Shown in pieces: positions 38,088-48,702 of a stretch of DNA of 64,000 bases. A program made the translations under genes and the position numbers. The notes beneath the pieces were generated by a model. The model was not told the DNA's origin. It was given only the letters and a program-made list of their open reading frames with translations, and did no database searches. Origin of the DNA: Labia minor (Eukaryota; Arthropoda; Insecta; Dermaptera; Spongiphoridae); the NCBI GenBank assembly GCA_963082975.1, contig OY720346.1, positions 39,087,787-39,151,786 of the forward strand. The letters are read 5' to 3'. Each line of letters opens with the position of its first letter. Position 1 is the stretch's first letter.

Positions 38088-41000
38088 TCACTCATTCAGA
38101 ACAAATGACCTCAATCTGAGGGAACCACCAATCATAAAATATAATCTGTTCAACTCTCCCGTGTTTATGGGTCGCAGCAACTGTGTCCAAGGAATATTCC
38201 CGTCTATATTCAGGCCCTCTCGAATACCCCTATATAAAGGGCACTTGTAAATAATGTGCTCAAATGTTTCCAATTCTTTCAGGTTGCACATTGAGCAGAT
38301 CACATTTGGGCTAATCCTGTGGGCACATCCATCCAGCCAGAAGTAAATCGCATTTTGATTTGTTAAACGGGCCTGGTGGATAACTCTCTTCTTGTTGAAC
38401 GAGACCTTCAACGCCAGAATACCACCCTGACCGAAATCAATAGTTTTATATACAGGCACAAAGGTTGACTCCCTAATTCTATGACTGTCAATTTTGTAGT
38501 AATAGAGCTTTAGGCTCTCCGTCAAAGAATTAATCCTCTTTTTTATCAGGTGGCTTTGTTGTGAATTCCAAAGCTCCCCTTCGTCGATTAGAAAAAAGAA
38601 CCTTCTTAATTGCCCTGCCCAGTTGTAATCGTCCTGGCTGTTCGCCTCGTCGTTAATTAAACTAAACAATTTGTCATAACAGGCCCTAGGCAATCTATCG
38701 GATTCCATGTCTAAAAGTTTACAGAGCCATAGGATGGCTCTTCTCACTACCTCTACAATTAGATTACACCTCTGAAATTCTCTCCTTAACGCGTATCCTG
38801 GCGTGGATCTGTCCAAAAAAAATATCGATTTGAAAAAGCCTGTCTGGATCCTTTCGATAATGTCGTGGTATCGGAGTGCCCATATTTCCGCTCCATATAA
38901 GAGAACAGACAGGACCGTTGAATCGAAGAGCTTCACTCTGTTATCATGACACAAGTGCCTACTGTTCAAAGTGCTCATCAGACAGCCGAGGGCACGACTG
39001 GTTTTGGACAGTGTCCAACGCTGCCTCTCTGAACAGTCCCGACGTACTCAATTTAATACCCAAATAGCTGACATTGTTCACAATCTCGAGCGGCTTGTCA
39101 TTATACTTAAATGTCAGCCCACCCGAGACTCTCCCTCCCTTTCGGAAAACCATTATTTTAGTCTTTTCCTCGTTCACCTCAAGTCAATTGTTCTTACAAT
39201 AGATCTTAAGGATCCCGAGGAGACTTTTCAATTTGATCGGGGTATCCGACATCAGCAGCAAGTCATCGGCGAAAAATAAAGCCGATAAACTTCGCGACCC
39301 ATCCACATAGACGCCCTCCACTCCACGCTCCTCGATGCATGAATCAAAGTCGGAGAGAACAAAGAGAACAGAATCGGGGACAGTTTCTCTCCCTGCAGGA
39401 CGCCACGGCCCACCTTAACCGGCAGTGATCTTTCGCCTTCTTCCTCAATCACAAAATTAGCGACCTTGTAAAGCGACCTAAGGATATTTATGAGCTTTCG
39501 GCTTAGACCCATATACAGTAGTTTGGACCACAAGATGTTGTGGTCCACACTGTCAAAGGCACGTTTGAAATCAACGAAAGCTACATATAATTTCCCTCCA
39601 CTCATCCTTAGCTTCATTCCTACCAACGAAGACAAAATAAACAAATTGTCTCGACATCCCCTTCCCTTTCTGAATCCCGTCTGACTTTCCGGGATCTTCT
39701 CTCCCTCCGACGCCCACAAACTCAGTCTCCCCTTTAAAATTTGGGTGAAGATTTTGCTAAGTGCATTAGTAAGGGCAATCCCCCTGTAATTACTCTCCAC
39801 ATTGTAGTCGCCCTTTTTGTGAATCAATTTTAGTATTGACTTCGTCCATGAGGAGGGGACCCTCTCCTCTTCCATTATCTTATTAAAACATTTCAGCAGA
39901 AGGCTCCTCCCTTTCTTCGACATATTCTTAAAATATTCCGAAGGAATACCGTCTATACCTGGGGTTTTACCATTAGCACATTTACTTAAGGCTGTGTCAA
40001 GTTCCATGAGATCAATATCGTTATCCAAAAAGGGGTCGTCAATGGTCCCAACATCATATGGGATGTCCCTCGCTATGTCACTGCATCCAAATATTTTATT
40101 AAAAAATGTCACCGATCGGGTCAAGTCAATTGTGTTGACTCTGTTGGGCTTAGTCCTCCAAAAATCCGCGGGAGTATCAGGTTTTGAAAGCCATTTGTAC
40201 CTCTTTTCATAATAAGTTTTCTTGCACTATGTACAATTTAAATTCCCGTTTGGATTTTAAGTACTTCCCAGCGTGAATGTCTTGGTACCCATTCTTTCTC
40301 ATTGTCCAATACGACTCCTTTAGTTTCCTTTTCATCCTTAAACACCCATTATCAAACCAAGGCTTACTCCTTTTACCGGTCCAACCAGAAGAGTTCGACT
40401 CAACCACCGCCGCCCTTCTCACGCATTCAACCACATAGTCACACAAATCCTCCCCCGACAACCCCTCCACCCCACACTCATCCAGCAACCCATCCAACCT
40501 CTCAACATTAACACCCCCAGCACTCGAGCAACGCAGCCCCCCTCGCCCAAACCGACGCCAAACACCACCACCCCCAACATTCGAAGCGGCAGAGGCGCCA
40601 TCCAGCAAAAGTTTATAGGGGACATGATCCGACCCCAAAATATTCCCCACCACGACCGCATCCTTAATCACCTCGATGTAAGCGGCATGCACCCAACATT
40701 GATCTATGACAGACTTACCCGAGCCGCTTATAAATGTATAATTCGCTAGGCGATCTCTTGGTGTACGCCCATTCAAAACAATGAATCCCCCCTCCATAAA
40801 TTTCACCAGCTCTCGACCTCTCCTGTTCAACACCGAATCCATCGACACACGTGAACCGACCAACCCAGTCCCGAGCACCGCTCCCTCCTCGAGCTGGTTC
40901 AAGTCACCAATCCTACCGTTGAAGTCTTCCATCACAATCATACAAGGAGTATTAGAGCCCTCAAGCGTAGCAATTGTCTCTCCCAGAAGACCCAAACAAA

Positions 41001-41412
41001 CCCCAATGTCGCTGTCCGGAGGGAAGTAACACATTCCAAGAGAGACCCTAGAGCCACCCATCCACAGACTCACGAAGATCCACAAATTGGTCGACTCCAC
41101 CAGGCTGGCCCTCAAATGCTTACCAACCAACAAAGCGATGCCTCCACTCGGTCTGCCTCTCGACCTCGACTTGACAGCATCAGAAAAGAACAAGTCATAT
41201 CGTCCATCGACCACACCATCCAACACCGGTGCACCAGTCCACCATGTCTCACAGAGACCAATGACGGCACACTCCCCCGACCGGAAGTGAGTCTCGTGGA
41301 ACTCGCTCTCTAAGAAATTAGCAAATCCCTGACAGTTCCAGGTCCAGATACAAATAGGCCGAGAAGGATCAACGAATTCCAGCCCCGAGCAACGACCGCT
41401 ACCCATAATCAA
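38088..41412 (-). pseudogene. LINE ORF2: AP endonuclease and reverse transcriptase, frameshifted
   Basis: The start ATG at 41412 overlaps the ORF1 stop by 14 nt. The endonuclease shows ICIWTWNCQGF, GLCETWW (catalytic Glu), MEDFNGRIGD and LGSDHVP. After a frameshift near 40,210 the RT reads LKLIHKKGDYN, ESQTGFRKGRGCRD, YVAFVDFKRAFDSVDH (motif A Asp) and, after another shift near 39,290, LFFADDLLLM (FADD box). A TGA replaces the expected Trp in NNWLEV at about 39,185, and a further shift near 38,990 joins the C-terminal domain with CSMCNLKELETFEHIIYKC (Cys/His motif) up to the stop at 38,088. It would nick target DNA and reverse-transcribe the element RNA; here it is dead. Confidence 0.88.
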
Positions 41413-42697
41413 TTAGTCTCGTCCTCGACTCAATCCGCCGCATGATTATCGGGCAACATTTATCTAAGGCCCTATGATTAACGTCTCCAAGACCCGCACT
41501 CTCACAATTAGCACATCTGACCGCCTTCACCCCCTTGCAGTCCTTGGCGTCGTGACCCTCCGCGCAGCGTGAACACCTGGGGTCCCTGTCGCAGTTAGTC
41601 GATCTATGTCCGAACCCCAAGCATCTGTAGCATTGGACAATACATGGTCGCTAATGGGGCAGGAGTACCATCCCACACACACTCTCTCCATTGCGAGTAA
41701 TAACCTCCTAACCCCCGGTGAACACTCGATCACGCATGATGTTACCTCACGATCCCTAGCTGGGTAAATGTAAATCACCTTTACACTTTCATTCACTGCA
41801 AGATTACCAGCCAGGGATCTCTCCAGCTCCGGCCCCTTCAAATCCGATGGGATGTTTCTCACCAGCAATCTGGGCCTCCTCTTCACACCTTCCTTGAATT
41901 CCAGCCCCAAGTCTTGCAAGGCCTTCGAACTCTTTACCTTGTCTATATTAACCGCTGTAGCTTCAATATGTATTGATCTATTAGGTGCATTCCTGATCCT
42001 ATTCACTTTCAGGTCCAGATCAGAAGGGGGAGATGGACTTCATCACAGCCGCCCTTGTATCCTCCGAGTTCTTGAACTTGTCTTCATTACCAACACTCGG
42101 ACTTATATATATGTCCACAGTCTTTTTAGGAGGCGAAATGGTCAAATTGCGGTCCAAGACTATTCTCTCCCCACGGCCGGAACCAACAACGGAAGAGTAC
42201 GTACGGGTCACAGGGGCTATAACTGGCCCATCTCCTCCCCCCGGAGTCATTCCCACAAAACCCAGCGTAGCACTCACTGTCTCCCCTATGATATCCTTTA
42301 AATTCTTGCCTTCCTTGACCAATAAGGCATAGGCATCTGTTATCCTCCCTATGGCTAATTTCAGTTCGGAAATCTCATTCTCGAATTGCGACTCCTTCGC
42401 CTTGTCCCGACAGCCAAGAGAAAACAAACTAGCCATGTTGTACATTATCCCAGCAATTTTCTGCGACAATAAATCAACATCTCCCAGGGTGAGAGAGGGG
42501 ACAACAGCCGGGGCCAAATCAGCCTCAGCCTCAGACGACATCTCATAGTCCCCAACCGGACCAGGGCACACGATAATGTCGTTCCTTTTATTGACCGTCT
42601 TGTGGAGTCGACCGCAACTGGGATGGAAAAACTTAGAGCAGGGAACACATCTTACAACCCTTTGCTTAATAGGGTTCTTACATTGAGAACACTGCAT
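41399..42697 (-). pseudogene. LINE ORF1: nucleic-acid-binding Gag-like protein, frameshifted
   Basis: I place the start at the ATG at 42697 (MQCSQCKNPIKQRVVRC), because upstream the frame is only translated array. An N-terminal PHD/RING-like finger (CSQC, CVPC, HPSC) is followed by a helical, probably coiled-coil segment, an RRM-like region (RPRLLVRNIPSDLKGPEL) and zinc knuckles (CYRCLGFGHRSTNC, CSRCAEGHDAKDC, CANC). Two frameshifts, near 42,015 and near 41,640, displace the middle section; the second restores the original frame. Such proteins coat LINE RNA as chaperones. Confidence 0.82.
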
Positions 42698-42699
42698 AA

Positions 42700-43200
42700 C
42701 AACAAACAAGCATATAAGCAAACAAATATATAAACAAATAAAGGAAGAAAGAAGGAAAGAAGGAAATAAAAATAAAAATAAATAAATAAATAAATAAAGA
42801 AGAAAGAAAGAAAGAAAGAAGAAAATAAATAAATAAAGAAAGAAAGAAAGAAAGAAGGAAATAAAATAAATAAACAAATGTATAAACAAATAAATAAATA
42901 AATAAACAAATGTATAAACAAATAAATAAATAAACAAATGTATAAACAAATAAATAAATAAACAAATGTATAAACAAATAAATAAATAAATAAACAAGTC
43001 AACAATTGTATAAAAATAAATAAATAAATAAATAAAGGAAGAAAGAAAGGAAGAAGAAAATAAATAAAAAACAAAAATAAATAAATAAAATTAATAACAA
43101 CCACAACAACAACAAAACAAAGAATCAAACAAACAAACAAACAGACAAACAAACAAACAAACAAACAAAGAAACAGAACAACAAGCAGACACACAAACAG
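42700..43200 (-). repeat. Pyrimidine-rich arrays in the LINE 5' UTR
   Basis: About 500 bp of tetranucleotide blocks (AAAT, AAAC, GAAA on the + strand), including a 33-bp-type unit with AACAAATGTATAAACAAAT repeated at about 42,873-42,975. Translation of this strand gives long stop-free Phe/Leu/Ile runs, which is a property of the repeat and not evidence of a protein. Confidence 0.88.
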
Positions 43201-43984
43201 CAATTTCGTCAATCAACAAATGAATGATGTCAACGAACAAGCAGACAGCACACAAAAAACCGACAAACCACCCACCAATCAAACCCAGATAGGCAACCAG
43301 AAAAACAAGAAGCGAAACGAATCTCGAGATCCGCAACCAAACCGACACGGAGGAGCGGCGAAGGAGAGCAAACAGCACCCCCCAGAACCCACCAAGCCAA
43401 AGACAGCCCCCCTCCAAATAGGACCCGCCTCCTCCCAATAGTGGGAGTAAGGAGAGATGAATGACCCGAGTATAGTCAAAGGTCAAAACAAAGTTAATAC
43501 CAAAAATATCGTCCAAAAATAACTCAATCCGAGATAATTAAAGAACGATTAAGAACAAACCAAGTTACTCAACCGCAAATGGGAGCTCCTGACAAAAAAC
43601 AAAATAAAACAAAAGTCGAGCACAGGCTTTGCGCATGGGACTCACCACAATGCAGCAAGAGGAGCGAGCAAAGAACGAACAAGCCCGCAAAAAAAAGCCA
43701 GGCGCTAGCACAAAAATGACCAAAGATATCCCGAAAACAGACAAGAGCTATCATCAGCACGTCCACACAGTTCAGAGAGCACTCGAAAAGTATATGTTTA
43801 TTTATGCACAAAAAATTAATTGACATAATTATTAATTTAATAAAATAAAATTTAATTTAATAAAATTAATTTAATAAAATAAAATTTAATCTAATAAAAT
43901 TAATTTAATAAAATAAAATAATTTAATAAAATATTAAAATAATAAAAATTAATAAATTTGTAAAAAAAAATATATAATACTTAA

Positions 43985-44045
43985 ACAAAATTGTGCCTTT
44001 GTGAGTTTTGAACTGAGGGTGCAAAGTCATAAGATGACGCCCTAG
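43985..44045 (-). repeat. tRNA-SINE-like sequence, first part (split by the Jockey insertion)
   Basis: Read on the - strand and joined to 48703-48745 across the insertion, the sequence GGTGGGCGGGCTAGGGCGTC aligns with a tRNA A-box region, and CTCAGTTCAAAACTC about 20 bases later aligns with a B-box. That spacing fits a tRNA-derived SINE head or a tRNA pseudogene. The folding is imperfect, so this is tentative. Confidence 0.45.
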
Positions 44046-44229
44046 TTTAGTTTAGTTTAGTTTAAAAAGTATGTTTATTAGCCAAAATATACAAATATAT
44101 GTTTTTTTTCCCATAACATATAAATAACAGCTAATTGGTGACTCCAAGGTCGTAATTATCTATACAATGTTTCTTTTTTATTATTACGCTATTAATATAG
44201 TATATTTAATATTACAATTTCAAAGTGTA

Positions 44230-44720
44230 AATTAATTAATTTTTACCGACCGACGATAGTAAGGGAGGTATTGTTTTCACACCAAATTTCACATGTGGAG
44301 ATTTTTACATATCTCCACGAATCATGCATTTTCTAAACAGAAAAAAGTATTTTTAGCATGATGTCTGTCCGTCCGTCTGTCCGTCCGTATAGATGTGTAC
44401 AGCCTGAACGGCTCAACCGATTTTGATGAAATTTGGTATATTTACTTAATGCATCAGTGGGATGAATTGATCAACTTTTGGTGCAAATCCGTGAACCGGA
44501 AGTGGTAGTATTAGCGATCGACGATAGGAAGGGAAGGGTTATTTTCACACCAAATTTCACATGAGATTTTTTTATATATCACCACGAATCATGCACTTTG
44601 TATTGGTTTTATCCTCGGGAAAATCATATTTATTAGTTTTTTCTTGATTTAAAATTATATGACGTCATCCAGCCATTCATGACGTCACAGCCTGGTCTTA
44701 CATATATATTATAAATAAAA
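44230..44720. mobile_element. mini-me/DINE-like sequence with a (GTCY)n tract
   Basis: A GTCTGTCCGTCCGTCTGTCC tract at about 44,363 is followed by ACGGCTCAACCGATT, GATGAAATTTGGTATAT, ATCAACTTTTGG and GAACCGGAAG. The same series of motifs, in the same order, occurs in the Helentron-like family (for example 11,770-11,960). An 85-bp block with TTTTCACACCAAATTTCAC occurs on both sides (about 44,250 and 44,525). It lies in the 3' part of the Jockey-like element, so it is either nested there or part of its 3' UTR. Confidence 0.6.
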
Positions 44721-45089
44721 TAAAATTAAAAATATTTATGTTATATGCCTATATGTTTTTTATTACATTAATAGATATATTAAAATTATTTGAAATTGTT
44801 TCTGTAGCTGGAAATTAATTTACTTCAAACCGTCGGTCGGTTCGGACCTGGCCACAGGTCAACTTATTTTTTTTTGTCTAGGAAAAGGTTATATAAAATA
44901 AAAACCTAGACTATATATAGAGAGGTGGGGGTTTGGATGCCGGATATATTTACAATCAGGAGGGACGTGGGATGGAGTGGAATATTATCCATACAAATTT
45001 ATTTATCTTATTGTAATAATTTTTCTTTTTTTTTAATTTAATTTATTTTATAATAAATTCATTGTTTCAGTAAGGTGACACACAATTTG

Positions 45090-45736
45090 CTAACCCGCAA
45101 TATTAATTAATATGTCCTTTTCATTTCTTATAATAAAGTTATTGTTATTTTTTTCAATTGTGTTTTGGTCTATACCTGCTTTTTTTAGTATATTTTCTTT
45201 TTCTAAAGGTATTTCTAATAAGGAAGGGGAAAGGTTTTCTTTTCTTCTAAAAATTTTATTTAATTGAGGGAACATGTTTAGAGAATCGTTTACAGGAATA
45301 TTTTCAATTTTGTTTTTCGAATGAGAATTTATAGAAGACTCAAATTCATTCTTTAATTGATGTTTTGTTTCCGCAAGTAACGCTTTGAGTACCTTATAGT
45401 CAGTTTTTCTTTTGTCAAGCCCTATATCATTGTACCTGTTTATTTCTTTTAAGAGAAAGTTTTTGTGTTTTTGTAGGGTCTTAATTTTAGAATTTATATA
45501 ACGTTCAACTGAGTTTTTTTGTTTAAATTTTGGAATTGTTTTTTCAATAGCTTTGCAAATTTTTTCTTCTAAATTGGTTATATAACTATCAATTTCACTT
45601 CAATGTAAGTTTTTGTGGGGGGAATTTTTAAGGGATCTTTACCTAGTATTGTTTTGAAATTGTTCCAGTTTGCTTTTTTGAAATTATATTTATTTTTTAT
45701 TTTGGACGATTTAATTTCTAAATTTTGATAAGAGTT
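45090..45736 (-). pseudogene. Jockey-like ORF2 linker region, downstream of the endonuclease
   Basis: Broken - strand frames continue directly from the endonuclease piece on the far side of the RTE insertion (…MIGNNSYQNLEIKSSKIKN). Downstream fragments such as MFPQLNKIFRRKENLS look like the region before the reverse transcriptase. Several stops are present. Confidence 0.6.
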
Positions 45737-45745
45737 ATTCCCTAT

Positions 45746-45749
<4 letters not shown>

Positions 45750-45785
<36 letters not shown>

Positions 45786-47520
45786 AGAAAGAATCTATCA
45801 ACAGGTAAACAAATGATAACATGTCTCAAAGATGAACAGAAAAAGACTCACCATGACCGAACAATGATAATAAAAATTGCGACGGATTTCTATAGAAATT
45901 TGTATTCCAAAATAAAAAATAACGAAAATACCGTAATAACATCTATAGTAGCATTTGAACCGCCTTTTCTTGAGTCAGAAATAGAGTATATGATCAAAAA
46001 ATTAAAAGTAAATAAAACTCCCGGAATCGACTCTATAAATAATGAAACAATTAAAGCACTGAATGACATAATCAAGAAACCTCTAACAAATATATTTAAT
46101 AAAATATTAAAAACACTTATTATCCCTGAACAATGGAAAATGGCAAATATATTGATACTTTATAAAAAAGGAGACCAAAATAACATAAATAACTATCGTC
46201 CATTGACTCTGACTTCATGTGTGGGTAAGATATTCATGAAACTACTAAATTCAAGAATGAAAAAAACTTTCGAGTTCGGTCAGCCGGTTGAACAGGCTGG
46301 CTTCCGTGGGGGTTTCTCAACGTGTGATCATCTGCATGCTATAAACCAACTTATAGAGAAATCCAAAGAGTATCAAATTGAGATCTTTTTGGCATTTTTG
46401 GATTATAATAAAGCGTTCGATAGCATACATCAGGAATATATCTTGCAAGCAATGATTACCCAAGGAGTGAGTAAGCACTATATTAAAATCATACAAAACA
46501 TATATGAAGGCTGTAAGGCCCGAGTTGTGCTAGACGAACAAGGTCCTTTTTTCGAGGTTGGGAGAGGAGTGAGACAGGGAGACCCGCTCTCACCTAGCCT
46601 GTTTAACTGTGCATTAGAACAGATGTTCAGAGAATTGAATTGGCAAAATATTGGATTGAAGATAAACGGTAAATATATAAACAACCTAAGATTCGCGGAC
46701 GATATAGTGCTGATAGGAACTTCGGAGAAAGAAATAAGGAAAATGCTAACGGAACTAAATTCAAAAAGTCAAAACATCGGGCTAAGTATAAATTTAAACA
46801 AATCGGTCATATTAACAAATAATAAAAACCAAAGAAATCTAGTTTTTAGTAAAGAATTGCCAATACCCTACAAAAAAGAAACTATTTATCTGGGACAGAC
46901 GGTTAGCTTCGAAAATAGAGCAGCCGAAGAGATCAACAGAAGAATAGCAATGGCTTGGAAAAAGTTTTGGAGTTTAAAATTTATACTTAAAAACAAGGAA
47001 ATAAAAATAGAATCAAAGATAAATGTAATGAATAAATGTATTAATCCAGTTCTGACATATGGGGCACAGACTTGGTCGTTGACAAAAGAACTGAAAAGAA
47101 AAATAGAAACTACACAAAAAGCAATGCTAAGAAGTGTCCTATGTGTCAGAAAAAGAGAAATTAAAATTAAGGATTTATACAAAAGAACAAAATCCACAAA
47201 CATAAACACAACCATTAATAAACTAAAGTGGAAATGGGCTGGACACTTAATTAGACGAGAGGACGAAAGATGGACAAAAATTATAACGGAATGGTGCCCA
47301 ATGGAACAGAGAAGAAGAAGGGGAAGACAAGTAAAAAGATGGACGGATGACATCTCCAAGGTGGCAGGAAGAGATTGGAGCAGGGTAGCAAGACAAAGAA
47401 GAGCATGGATTCTGCTGGAAGAGGCCTTTGCCCTAAGGGGCCTGGTTTAAAAGAAAATATTATGTAATATATTGTAATAATTGTAAATAAACCAATTACG
47501 GCTTAATAATAATAATAATA
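45750..47520 (+). mobile_element. RTE-type LINE, 5'-truncated, young insertion
   Basis: It is bounded by the 13-bp duplication ATTCCCTATCATA (45737-45749 and 47521-47533). The 3' end is a short UTR with a (TAA)n tail, as usual for RTE-clade elements. The 5' junction is a run of about 33 A's, which is unusual. The insertion interrupts the endonuclease-to-linker region of the Jockey-like LINE, whose reading frame can be followed on both sides. Confidence 0.9.
45813..47450 (+). CDS. RTE-type reverse transcriptase, open frame lacking the endonuclease
   Basis: An uninterrupted frame of about 545 codons covers the RT domain to the natural C-terminus, stopping with TAA at 47448. Visible motifs are KVNKTPGIDSINNE, ILYKKGDQNNINNYRPLTLT, EQAGFRGGFSTCDHL, IEIFLAFLDYNKAFDS (motif A Asp), GVRQGDPLSPSLFN, RFADDIVLIG (FADD box) and a C-terminal RRRRGRQVKRWTDD. 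The endonuclease is lost by 5' truncation, so the first codon here is not the true start. With no lesion it is probably the youngest LINE in the window. The domain is intact, but without the endonuclease and promoter it should not be autonomous. Confidence 0.9.
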   Translation: MITCLKDEQKKTHHDRTMIIKIATDFYRNLYSKIKNNENTVITSIVAFEPPFLESEIEYMIKKLKVNKTPGIDSINNETIKALNDIIKKPLTNIFNKILKTLIIPEQWKMANILILYKKGDQNNINNYRPLTLTSCVGKIFMKLLNSRMKKTFEFGQPVEQAGFRGGFSTCDHLHAINQLIEKSKEYQIEIFLAFLDYNKAFDSIHQEYILQAMITQGVSKHYIKIIQNIYEGCKARVVLDEQGPFFEVGRGVRQGDPLSPSLFNCALEQMFRELNWQNIGLKINGKYINNLRFADDIVLIGTSEKEIRKMLTELNSKSQNIGLSINLNKSVILTNNKNQRNLVFSKELPIPYKKETIYLGQTVSFENRAAEEINRRIAMAWKKFWSLKFILKNKEIKIESKINVMNKCINPVLTYGAQTWSLTKELKRKIETTQKAMLRSVLCVRKREIKIKDLYKRTKSTNINTTINKLKWKWAGHLIRREDERWTKIITEWCPMEQRRRRGRQVKRWTDDISKVAGRDWSRVARQRRAWILLEEAFALRGLV

Positions 47521-47533
47521 ATTCCCTATCATA

Positions 47534-48240
47534 GCTAGAATTGCATTATGGTCGCTGTCATAAGTTATGGAGGGAAGCAATTTATTACCTATTTCATTTG
47601 TTAATAGAAGTCTAGCGTCAATTATGAATAGATCTAAGTGAGAATTCGCCCTGGGGAATGAAGCTTTTTTCGAAGTGTAAATTTTTATTTTATACTTTAT
47701 TTCATTGTCTAGGATCCATTTATTCAATTGATTCTCTCTTGTATTGTTTTTTTTGTTCAACCATTATTTGCATTTAAATCACTACCTAAAATATAATAAT
47801 TTGAGTTGTTTTCTATATTTAGATTATGAAATAATTATTTCAATTCTGTAATAAATGAATTAGCATTACCTTCAGGTGCATACTCTGCTATGATAAAGAG
47901 ATTATTACCGTTTTTTAGGCTAAGTTTAATTATGGTTGTTTCTAAGATTTTTTTATTTTGATTTTCAGTTATTATATTATAATTGCAGTTCCCCCTCCTT
48001 GCCTCGAATTGGGTCTGTCAGTTCTAATAATATCGTAATTTTCAAATGAGATAAAATGATTGGAATTTAATTTTGTTTCATTTATTAACACAATTTTTTT
48101 AAAAGATTCAACAGATTATAACGTCTTTGATTCGATATGATAGAGTTAACATTATGGAATGTTATTGTTTGATGGTTCATTTTTTTAAAATAATTGTGAG
48201 AAACTAATATCAGATTTAATATAATGATTTATATTTTCTA
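47534..48240 (-). pseudogene. Jockey-like AP endonuclease fragment
   Basis: The - strand shows ANSHLDLFIIDARLL and TYDSDHNAILAMIGN, the C-terminal endonuclease motif with the conserved SDH. Further upstream, frames are broken, with pieces of the N-terminal half. The RTE insertion lies immediately after AMIGN. Confidence 0.75.
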
Positions 48241-48356
48241 ATTTTTTCTCTCTTAATATTTTGTTAGATTCCTTTATTTTATCTTTGCTTTCCTTGTATG
48301 AAATAATTTTCGGGCAACCCTCAAAGTTTGCGGGATGACCTTTATCATTACATCTC

Positions 48357-48687
48357 ATAAATGGGGGATTATATATTTTTTTCTTTCAGAGACCTTTGTT
48401 TTAAATTGCTCTACTTTTAATATCTTTTGACCGCTTAAATGTTTTAATTCTTCTCTAATTTCATCCAAATCAGGGGATTTGTATAAACCCTTCAGAAGAA
48501 AGGCGTGATTTCTTTCTCCCTTTGGAGTGTATGTGAAAAAATTCACACCGCTCTTCCTCAGGATTTCCACTATTTTATTATAATTTAATAAGTTATTAGT
48601 TTTAAGAGTTATTTTATCCTTAGCTATATTTTTTATTAACAAATTTATAATTAATTGCGTATCACCATACCTGATATTAATTGGAGG
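48357..48687 (-). pseudogene. Jockey-like Gag (ORF1) fragment
   Basis: The frame includes KSGVNFFTYTPKGERNHAFL and GLYKSPDLDEIREELKHL, the conserved domain before the zinc knuckles in Jockey ORF1 proteins. The N-terminus is cut by the 5' truncation at the target duplication, and a stop near 48,380 breaks the C-terminal side. Confidence 0.78.
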
Positions 48688-48702
48688 AAGATGACGCCCT
48701 AG

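Larger units (their letters stand above)
37442..43790 (-). mobile_element. LINE retrotransposon, about 6.35 kb, apparently full length
   Basis: The element is flanked by the 15-bp target duplication TATATGTTTATTTAT (37427-37441 and 43791-43805). On the - strand the order is 5' UTR with pyrimidine-rich arrays, ORF1 (zinc finger, coiled coil, CCHC knuckles), ORF2 (endonuclease, reverse transcriptase, C-terminal Cys/His motif), a 3' UTR with a second array, and an AATA-type tail. Base composition is clearly richer in G+C than the surroundings. The PHD-like finger in ORF1 is reminiscent of CR1/Jockey-group LINEs; I do not assign a clade. Frameshifts in both ORFs make it inactive. Confidence 0.88.
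44046..48687 (-). mobile_element. Jockey-like LINE, 5'-truncated, RT deleted, split by an RTE-type LINE
   Basis: The target duplication AAGATGACGCCCTAG (44031-44045 and 48688-48702) marks both ends. The 3' tail, at the left, is an (AAACT)n-type repeat. Coding relics on the - strand are a Gag piece (48687-48357), endonuclease pieces (about 47,534-48,240) and the linker downstream of the endonuclease (45,736 to about 45,090). I found no reverse-transcriptase motifs before the 3' region, so that segment is missing. A 1.77-kb RTE-type LINE interrupts it at 45,750-47,520. Confidence 0.82.

Noticed and set aside
37763..38095. Overlapping hydrophobic open frames on the - strand
   Set aside because: Same cause: translated CTTT/TTTA/TTTG array in the LINE 3' UTR.
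42700..43200. Possible CRISPR-like array of regular repeats
   Set aside because: The units are simple AAAT/AAAC/GAAA tetranucleotides and a local 33-bp slippage unit, with no unique spacers; the context is an animal LINE UTR.
42652..43212. Long open frame rich in Phe, Leu, Ile and Cys, resembling a multi-pass membrane protein
   Set aside because: It is translation of tetranucleotide arrays on the pyrimidine-rich strand, which contain no stop codons by composition. It lies in a LINE 5' UTR.
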